Source: JAFLCM01 sp964510955 (GTDB lineage: Bacteria > Planctomycetota > Phycisphaerae > Phycisphaerales > UBA1924). Taken from it: a stretch of 53,817 bases of DNA. Shown here piece after piece: positions 48,291 to 53,817 of the stretch. The notes under the pieces are model-generated. The model ran no database searches and had not been told where the DNA came from. It worked only from the letters and a program-made list of their open reading frames with translations. The first letter of the stretch is position 1. Each line of letters begins with the position of its first letter. A program made the translations under genes and the position numbers. The DNA lies in NCBI GenBank assembly GCA_964510955.1, contig CAZEDW010000029.1, positions 1 to 53,817 of the forward strand, given 5' to 3'.

Positions 48291-49187
48291 ATGAACCAGA
48301 GCACCACCGAATCCAGCCCGTCCGCCCGACCCACCTCCAGCGGCGAGCTCACCACCAGCCTCAACCGGCGATGGCTGCTCAAGATGGCGTTTGTGCTCCT
48401 GCTCACCGGCGGGCTGGGCGTCTGGGGCGCCTACGACGGGCTGGTGAAGTACCCCAACACGGGGCTTGAAGACGCCCAGTACAAGCTCAAGCAGTATCTC
48501 GACGCGTCTGAGAAGGCCGGCGTAATCAGCGAGTGCTCGGTCAAAGACCCCTCGAAGGAGCTTGAGGACCTCAAGGGGCGGCTGTCGGAGCTTCAGCAGG
48601 CCGGAGACACCCCCAGAAACAACGCGGACAAGGCCAGGTATCTCTGGCTCAGCGCCCTGTCGCTGGTCTCGAACCTCGACCAGACGACGGCTGCGAACCA
48701 GAGCGGCACGCCGGTTCCAGAGGACAGGCGCACGGTCTTCACCGACCCCGGAGCGCTGCTGAAAGAGCTGAAGGCCAAGTGGGATCAGAAGGCGACCCCG
48801 GTCGCGCTGTCGCCGTTCGATATCCCGGTGCAGTACCTGTTCATGATCGCCGGGCTGGCGTGCGCGGTCTGGCTGCTGTACCTGGTGCTCAAGTGCGCCA
48901 AGACCAGCTACCGCTACGACCCGGCGACGCACCGCCTGACCCTGCCCGACGGTCGAGCGTTCCTGCCTACCGACATCGATGAAATCGACCGTCGCTTGTG
49001 GCACAAGTTCTACGTGCACATCAAGCTCAACGGCTCCGCGGAAGAAATCAAGCTCGACCTGCTGCGATTCTGGCCGCTGGAAGATTGGTTCCTGGAGATC
49101 GAGAAGCACTGGCCCAAGTACGTCCCCCCGGCGCCCGAGGAGCAAGAGGCGCCCGGCGCACCCCAGCCCGCCGAGCAACAAACGTAA
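48291..49187 (+). CDS. Membrane protein with two TM segments and coiled coil, unknown function
   Basis: 298 aa, ATG at 48291 (CGGAG upstream). TM1 near residues 28-48 (LLKMAFVLLLTGGLGVWGAY), a helical region between the two (NTGLEDAQYKLKQYLDASEK, KELEDLKGRLSELQQ), and TM2 near 180-200 (YLFMIAGLACAVWLLYLVL). A folded C-terminal domain follows (SYRYDPATHRLTLPDGRAFL, DIDEIDRRLWHKFYVHIKLN) and a Pro/Glu/Gln tail. Topology puts both termini on one side. Family not recognised. Confidence 0.7.
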   Translation: MNQSTTESSPSARPTSSGELTTSLNRRWLLKMAFVLLLTGGLGVWGAYDGLVKYPNTGLEDAQYKLKQYLDASEKAGVISECSVKDPSKELEDLKGRLSELQQAGDTPRNNADKARYLWLSALSLVSNLDQTTAANQSGTPVPEDRRTVFTDPGALLKELKAKWDQKATPVALSPFDIPVQYLFMIAGLACAVWLLYLVLKCAKTSYRYDPATHRLTLPDGRAFLPTDIDEIDRRLWHKFYVHIKLNGSAEEIKLDLLRFWPLEDWFLEIEKHWPKYVPPAPEEQEAPGAPQPAEQQT

Positions 49188-49294
49188 AGGCGTGGGTTTC
49201 CCAAGAAGCCTGGGCGGCGTCGGTGGCCCGAGCCACGGGCGCCCGTCCCCTGTACGGGGGTGGTGTTGGGAACGATGACTCAAGGCGCAACCCG

Positions 49295-49807
49295 ATGATC
49301 TACCTCGTCGCGCTGGGCCTGACGGTCTTCAATCTGATTTGCGTCGCGCTCACGCTGCTGCAGATGCCCGGCCTGTGGCTGATGCTGCTGGCGGCGCTGC
49401 TGGCGCAGTGGTGGCACGGGGATATGTTCTCGTGGTGGACGCTGGGGGCGAGCGCCGGCATCTGCCTGGCGGCGGAGATCGCCGAGTTCGGCGCCGGCGC
49501 GGTCGGGGCCAGGACCGCCGGGGCGACCAAGCGGGGGATGTGGGGCGCGGTCATCGGGGGCGTGGTCGGAGCGATCGGCGGGACTTTTGCCATCCCCGTC
49601 CCGGTCGTGGGAACGCTGATCGGCGCCGCGCTGGGTTCGGGCATCGCCGCCACGGCGCTGGAACTGACGCACCCGGACGCCTCAATGCACCGCGCGGCAC
49701 GGGTGGGCGGCGGGGCGGCGGCCGGGCGGTTCGCGGCGGCGATCCTCAAACTGGGCTTCGCCGGGGCGCTGGCGCTGGTCTTGAGTGTGGCGGCGTGGTG
49801 GCCCTGA
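49295..49807 (+). CDS. DUF456-family membrane protein
   Basis: 170 aa from the ATG at 49295. Several hydrophobic and Gly-rich helices: LVALGLTVFNLICVALTLLQ, PGLWLMLLAALLAQWW, then the DUF456 glycine block (AGATKRGMWGAVIGGVVGAI and IPVPVVGTLIGAALGSGIAA), and a final TM helix. The family is widespread, with unknown function. The glycine-rich region resembles a glycine zipper. Confidence 0.85.
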   Translation: MIYLVALGLTVFNLICVALTLLQMPGLWLMLLAALLAQWWHGDMFSWWTLGASAGICLAAEIAEFGAGAVGARTAGATKRGMWGAVIGGVVGAIGGTFAIPVPVVGTLIGAALGSGIAATALELTHPDASMHRAARVGGGAAAGRFAAAILKLGFAGALALVLSVAAWWP

Positions 49808-49848
49808 AAACGGCCCGACGGCGCGGGCGGCATCCCTACGATCCCCGC

Positions 49849-50781
49849 ATGAACCGCAGGCCCCTGCTCAGCACGCTGTTCGTCGCCCTGGCGTTGAGCG
49901 CTGGCGGCGCTTCCGCCCGTCAGGATGCCGATGCCCCCCTCTCCGGCCCGACCGTTTCGCCGGCGAAAACCGGCCCGACCATCGTTGAGCGCACCATGGA
50001 CGGTTCGGTGCGGCGGGTGGAGGTGCGTCCCGAAGAGGCCGCGGTTCGAAAGCTGACGCTCGACCCGGAAGAGTCCGCCCGGGTTGAGGCGGTGCTCGCC
50101 GAGAGGGCCAGGGACCTGGACCAGATTGTCCGCGAGAACATCGAGCTGCTGGTGCGCGTGCAGACCGCCAAGGCCGCCGGGGAGCCCAAGGCGCTCAACC
50201 AGGTGATGCAGGAGTTCCGCGAGGCCATGCGGCCGCTGGCAGTCAAGGGCTCGCTCGCGCAACAGTTGCACGAGGCCCTCTCGCCCGACCACGCCGCGTC
50301 GTTCGACGTGATGGTCCGCGACTACTTCCGGGCGCTGGTCGCCGAGGGCAACAAGTCCAGGCCGATGGGCGATCCGATGGACGACAGCGACGCCGTCGGC
50401 GACTCCCCGTCTGGAACCCCCCCCGGAACCGCCCCCGGAACCGCCCCCGGAACTCCCGGCGGGGCGCCCCCGCCGCCCCGGAAGGCCGAACGCCGGGCCG
50501 CCGTGGTTCGCCAGTATGTGGAGGTCTTCGCGCAGGAAGTCCGGCGCAGCTATGAGCGGATCAGCGCCGAGGGGCATCAACGGCTGGAGGAGTTGATCAA
50601 GCGGCTGGAGCTTTCGCCGGAACAGGAGGCGAAGGTGCGCGATATGGCGACGGAGTTCGGGCAGAAGACCAAGCTGAACCCGACGCCGGCGCAGCGGGCG
50701 GAGTTGTTCGGGAAAGTGTTGGGGCTCCTGACGCCGGAGCAGCGCGCCAAAGCGATGGAGTTCGTCACCGACCGACGGTGA
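49849..50781 (+). CDS. Secreted protein with Spy/CpxP-like LTxxQ-type segments
   Basis: 310 aa from the ATG at 49849 (MNRRPLLSTLFVALALSAGG signal peptide). Mostly helical and charged. Segments such as LTLDPEESARVEAVLAERAR, LSPEQEAKVRDMATEFGQK and LTPEQRAKAMEF recall the LTxxQ motif of periplasmic Spy/CpxP-like proteins. Between the two helical halves is a Pro/Gly linker made of repeated PGTA units, encoded by a short tandem DNA repeat near 50415-50465. Function inferred only as a periplasmic helical protein. It starts 42 bp after the DUF456 gene. Confidence 0.7.
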   Translation: MNRRPLLSTLFVALALSAGGASARQDADAPLSGPTVSPAKTGPTIVERTMDGSVRRVEVRPEEAAVRKLTLDPEESARVEAVLAERARDLDQIVRENIELLVRVQTAKAAGEPKALNQVMQEFREAMRPLAVKGSLAQQLHEALSPDHAASFDVMVRDYFRALVAEGNKSRPMGDPMDDSDAVGDSPSGTPPGTAPGTAPGTPGGAPPPPRKAERRAAVVRQYVEVFAQEVRRSYERISAEGHQRLEELIKRLELSPEQEAKVRDMATEFGQKTKLNPTPAQRAELFGKVLGLLTPEQRAKAMEFVTDRR

Positions 50782-50932
50782 CCTCGCCACCTGCGGGTGT
50801 ACCACGGGCTGGCGTGGCCGCGGCGGCGGCGGGTTTTTCGGTCGTTGGGCGCGACGGGCTGGGTATGCTTGAGGCCCGCTCACTTGGGCGAAAACTGACA
50901 CCAGCCGCCGCGACTTTGCCGATAGATCCGCC

Positions 50933-51742
50933 GTGAACAACGAGTTTTTTCAGCCCATCGTTCCCGCCGACAGCCGGACCACGCCGCTCCCGATCGACAC
51001 GCGCGAAGGGATGTCGCGTCGGGAGCTTCTGGAGCGGGGGCTGCTGGGGCTGTTGCTCGTGGGGGCGGCGGGTTCGCTGCTGACGGGTTGTGACTCGGCG
51101 AGTTCGGGCGTCAAGCCTCTGGCCGCCATGCCGCCGACGTGGCGCCCCGAGGACGTGGGTCCCGAGCAGCGGTCGAGCTGGACGCCCGGCAAGAACGTGT
51201 GCCCGTCGCCGGAGGTTCCGGCGGGTGTGCTCGCCCGTTCGACGTGGGCCAAGGGCTCGCCCATCATGGCCCGGATGAACCGGGCCGACCGGCCCTATGA
51301 CCGGATCACGATCCACCACGACGGGATGGACGCGTTCACCAGCACGTCGCAGTGGGCCGCGGCCAAGCGGCTGGAGAGCATCCGCCAGGCGCACCTGAAC
51401 CGCCGGCCCGAGCCGTTCGGCGACATCGGCTACCACTACCTCATCGATCCGAGCGGGCGCGTGTGGCAGGGGCGCGAGCTGGTGTGGCAGGGAGCGCACG
51501 TCAAGGATCAGAACCCGGGCAACCTGGGCATCTGCGTGATGGGCAACTTCAACAAGCAGCCGGCGAACGCGGCTCAGAAGGCGGCCCTTGACCGGTTCGT
51601 CCGCCAGACGATGGCCCGCCACAACATTTCCATCGCCAACGTCAAGACCCACCAGGAGCGGGCCCCGACCGAGTGCCCGGGGCGGAACCTGCAGAGCTAT
51701 GTGGCGCTGACCCGCGCCCGCGGCATGACCGCGACGGCGTAA
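50933..51742 (+). CDS. Tat-exported N-acetylmuramoyl-L-alanine amidase (PGRP/amidase_2 type) lipoprotein
   Basis: 269 aa, GTG start at 50933. The N-terminus has SRRELLERGLLGLLLVGAAG and ends in LLTGC, so it carries both a Tat twin-Arg and a lipobox. The catalytic domain: ITIHHDGMD (first Zn His), DIGYHYLIDPSGRVWQGRE, NLGICVMGNF, and the second Zn-binding part KTHQERAPTECPG (His and Cys). It cleaves the bond between MurNAc and L-Ala of peptidoglycan stems. It makes this cell likely to have peptidoglycan, in line with current views of planctomycetes. Confidence 0.9.
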   Translation: MNNEFFQPIVPADSRTTPLPIDTREGMSRRELLERGLLGLLLVGAAGSLLTGCDSASSGVKPLAAMPPTWRPEDVGPEQRSSWTPGKNVCPSPEVPAGVLARSTWAKGSPIMARMNRADRPYDRITIHHDGMDAFTSTSQWAAAKRLESIRQAHLNRRPEPFGDIGYHYLIDPSGRVWQGRELVWQGAHVKDQNPGNLGICVMGNFNKQPANAAQKAALDRFVRQTMARHNISIANVKTHQERAPTECPGRNLQSYVALTRARGMTATA

Positions 51743-51856
51743 CGGCGCCGCGGACCCGCCCTCGGGTCATACGAGTTCCTGGAAGATCGCCCGCGGTTCA
51801 CACGCCGACGATGAGCGGTGTCGTTCCGGTCGGCAGAGCGAATCGGCGCGTTTCGG

Positions 51857-51880
51857 CACCGACCCGAAGACGGGTCGGTG
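51857..51880. terminator. Perfect hairpin between convergent genes
   Basis: CACCGACCCG-AAGA-CGGGTCGGTG, a 10-bp stem with a tetraloop, between the amidase (plus) and mntR (minus) stops. There is no T tract; it could act as a bidirectional, Rho-independent or Rho-assisted end. Confidence 0.5.
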
Positions 51881-51885
51881 GCACG

Positions 51886-52305
51886 TCAGGGCGCGCGGAC
51901 CACGCGGCGCATCGCGGCGATGGTCTGGTTCGACGCGTGGTGCTCGATCCCCTCGGCGTCGATCAGGGCCTGCTTCTCCGGAACCCCCAGCCACAGAAGG
52001 AAAGCCAGGACCACCTCGTGCCTGCGGGCCGATTGGCGCGCCAGGCGGGCGCCGGCGGGGGTGAGCGAGACGCCGCGGTAGGGCTCGGCCCGCACCAGCC
52101 CGGCGCCGTGCAGGCGCGCGATGGTCTTGGAGACCGTGACGTGGCTGACTCCCATGCGCCGGGCGAGTTCGCCGACGCGGGCGACGCCGTGCTCTCGGAC
52201 AAGCTCCGCGACGGCCTCGGCGTAGTCCTGAGCGGTCTCGTCGCGGTGCGCGGCGCGGGTGCGGGCGAAGGCCTTGGCCCGGGCGCTGGGGGAAAGTTCT
52301 GTCAC
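51886..52305 (-). CDS. mntR: MntR-like Mn-dependent transcriptional regulator (DtxR family)
   Basis: 139 aa. A winged helix-turn-helix (ETAQDYAEAVAELVREHGVA, VGELARRMGVSHVTVSKTIA, RLHGAGLVRAEPYRGVSLTP) is followed by the metal-binding dimerisation helices with RRHEVVLAFLLWLGVPEKQA and DAEGIEHHAS. The Asp-Ala-Glu-Gly-x-E-H-H motif is the Mn-binding signature of MntR. It represses Mn importer genes when Mn is plentiful; no Mn transporter is seen here. The N-terminus has 25 extra residues. Confidence 0.88.
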   Translation of the reverse strand: MTELSPSARAKAFARTRAAHRDETAQDYAEAVAELVREHGVARVGELARRMGVSHVTVSKTIARLHGAGLVRAEPYRGVSLTPAGARLARQSARRHEVVLAFLLWLGVPEKQALIDAEGIEHHASNQTIAAMRRVVRAP

Positions 52306-52396
52306 GCGGCGATGATACGGCCCGGGACGCGCAGGCAGGACCGGCCGGGTCGCGGCGCCCGAGGACGATCCCGATTTGCCCGCGGTCGACCGTGCG

Positions 52397-53817
52397 CTAC
52401 GCGGGGCCGGCGCCCTCCGGAGAGCCGCCGATCCCGTCGAAGCCCGGGCCGCTGATGGTCCCCGCGCCCATGTTGAACACGGCGGGGGCCGGCCTCGGGC
52501 GCGGCGGCGCCTGCTGGGCCTGGGGCGGAGGAGAAATCTGCGGGCGGAGGCGCATCTTGAAGACGTACTCGGCGACGCGGTCGCGGACCTTTCCGAGCAT
52601 CTCGTTGTACAGACGCGAGCCCTCGCGCTTGTACTCGATGCGGGGGTCCTGCTGGCTGAAGGCGCGGAAGCCGATGGCGTCGCGGAGCTGGTCCATCGCG
52701 TAGAGGTGGTCCTTCCATGCGTTGTCCAGCACCTCCAGCAGCACGAAGCGCTCGAACTGCAGCAGCTCGGCCCGGAAGAAGCCCTCGACGCGCGAGCGGA
52801 CGGCGTTGGCGCGCTCCTCTTCCTTCAGGCGGCGCATCCACAAGGGGAAGCTGGCGTTGCACTTGTCACGCAGGTGGGCCTCGAGGGCGGCGTCGTCCTT
52901 GATGGCGACGGCCTCGTCGATGGCCCGCTGCATGCGGTCGGATTCGACGAAAGCCCTGGACGCCTCCACCAACTGCTCGCGCACGAGCTGTGGGTTGATG
53001 GCGCGGACGCTGTCGGGGGTCCAGTCGAGCCCGTAGCGCTTGCGGGCCCAATCGGCGATGTGGGCCATGGCGCCCTGGGGGCTGGAGCGGGCCATCATCA
53101 TGATGAGCTCCATCGTGAAGTCGACGGGGTATTCGACCTCGCGCTTCTGATACGCCTCCTTGACCTTCGCCACGATCATGTCGGCGATCTGGTCGGCGTT
53201 CTCCTTGGACGTGATCTCGTCGACGGTGAACTCCAGGTCCATGGTGGACTTGAGCCACTTCACCAGCTCGCCGGCGCCGTAGTGCTTGACGGTGAACCGG
53301 TCGATCTCGGACAGGTCGGCCTCGTCGATCTGGTGGTTGGCGGCGTCCTCGAGGCGGTTGCGCACGGCCTTGACGGGGTTGTCGATGATGTCGCCGGTGG
53401 TGAGCTCGACGCTGAAGCGGCGCGAGGCCCACTCGATGAGGCCCTTGGTGTCGATGTCCGCGGCCTCGGCGCCCTCGGGGATGTACTCGCCGAGCGTGAC
53501 GGCGATCTCGTGGCGTGCCTCGTCCTTGGCCTCCTTGCGGACGGCCTTGTCCATCTCCTCGGGGTCCTTGCCCTTGAGGCGCTCGGGGGCGATCGAGGTG
53601 TTGAGCTTGTCGCTGGCGAACAGCGCGATGGACTCGCCGCGGAAGTCCGGGTCGAGGTAGCGCTCGATGGCGGTGAGGCAGGCGTCGCGGATGTAGTCGA
53701 ACATCAGGCCCTTGATGTCGCGCCCGTCGAGGACGCGCTGGCGGGTGCCGTAGAACCCGCGGCGCTGGTGCTCCATCACCTCGTCGTACTCGAGGATGTT
53801 CTTGCGGATCTGGAAGT
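52397..53817 (-). CDS. secA: Protein translocase ATPase SecA, C-terminal part (cut by window edge)
   Basis: The window holds the last 473 or so residues; the frame runs past 53817. The visible part begins FQIRKNILEYDEVMEHQR, a SecA signature at the start of the helical scaffold/wing region, and continues through the scaffold to DNAWKDHLYAMDQLRDAIGF and QQDPRIEYKREGSRLYNEML. Homologues use these to contact SecYEG. The C-terminus is Pro/Gly-rich (QAQQAPPRPRPAPAVFNMGA and on) and lacks the usual Cys-rich Zn-binding SEC-C tail. A long insertion with many acidic residues in the helical domain is seen, as in other planctomycetes. Confidence 0.95.
   Translation of the reverse strand, partial: FQIRKNILEYDEVMEHQRRGFYGTRQRVLDGRDIKGLMFDYIRDACLTAIERYLDPDFRGESIALFASDKLNTSIAPERLKGKDPEEMDKAVRKEAKDEARHEIAVTLGEYIPEGAEAADIDTKGLIEWASRRFSVELTTGDIIDNPVKAVRNRLEDAANHQIDEADLSEIDRFTVKHYGAGELVKWLKSTMDLEFTVDEITSKENADQIADMIVAKVKEAYQKREVEYPVDFTMELIMMMARSSPQGAMAHIADWARKRYGLDWTPDSVRAINPQLVREQLVEASRAFVESDRMQRAIDEAVAIKDDAALEAHLRDKCNASFPLWMRRLKEEERANAVRSRVEGFFRAELLQFERFVLLEVLDNAWKDHLYAMDQLRDAIGFRAFSQQDPRIEYKREGSRLYNEMLGKVRDRVAEYVFKMRLRPQISPPPQAQQAPPRPRPAPAVFNMGAGTISGPGFDGIGGSPEGAGPA

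Noticed and set aside
49300..50940. 546-codon open frame on the minus strand
   Set aside because: It is antisense to the DUF456 and Spy-like genes, both of which have signal or TM segments and good starts on the plus strand.

Overview
The window is a GC-rich, gene-dense bacterial chromosome segment, most likely from a planctomycete of the class Phycisphaerae or a close relative. The evidence is the combination of secreted proteins with dockerin-like Ca-binding repeats (DxNxDGxVNxxDL...FG), thrombospondin type 3 repeats, PEP-CTERM-like tails (PxPG, hydrophobic stretch, RRRR), a pseudopilin-like protein, a Ser/Thr kinase divergent from an ECF-like sigma factor, and a Rho factor with a very long disordered N-terminus. 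The taxonomic call is inference; there is no rRNA gene in the window.

Layout. 1-8.3 kb: a large secreted protein overlapping an exported formylglycine-generating-enzyme-like protein, an unassembled 7-bp tandem array (100 N), lgt, a family 2 glycosyltransferase, a DUF6065-like protein, a pseudopilin with a Cys-rich partner, and a membrane-anchored protein of unknown function. 8.3-19.4 kb is mostly housekeeping on the minus strand: rho, coaE, an NAD-dependent sugar epimerase, a HAL2-type bisphosphate nucleotidase, cysC, a CorC/CNNM-type CBS protein, ybeY, then a secreted protein with an S74 chaperone domain (plus strand), and gmk. 19.7-22.6 kb: a small toroid-repeat protein with a strong promoter, a membrane protein with two GspG-like C-terminal modules, and a polysaccharide deacetylase. 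22.8-30.4 kb: six minus-strand genes in a row for secreted dockerin proteins, five of which also carry TSP3 repeats and Cys-rich repeats. This is the most unusual part of the window.

30.6-34.1 kb is the translation/secretion block tRNA-Thr, tuf, rpmG, tRNA-Trp, secE, nusG. The ribosomal-protein and RNA-polymerase genes that usually follow nusG are absent; five small exported or signalling genes on the opposite strand take their place (34.3-36.3 kb), including a phospholipase A2-like protein and a STAS protein. 36.5-39.5 kb: kinase and sigma pair. 39.6-43.1 kb: exported MsrB, a HAD hydrolase, an isolated nuoD, and a free-methionine-sulfoxide-reductase-like GAF protein. 43.4-51.7 kb: more secreted proteins, gluconate kinase, DUF1579-like proteins, a DUF456 protein and a Tat-exported amidase. 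The end holds an MntR-like regulator and the 3' part of secA, cut by the window edge.

Several intergenic gaps hold short-word repeats whose second half is the reverse complement of the first (around 14.0, 32.3, 32.6, 32.8, 33.4 and 47.4 kb). Each gap uses its own word. They form a second signal that gene annotation does not explain.
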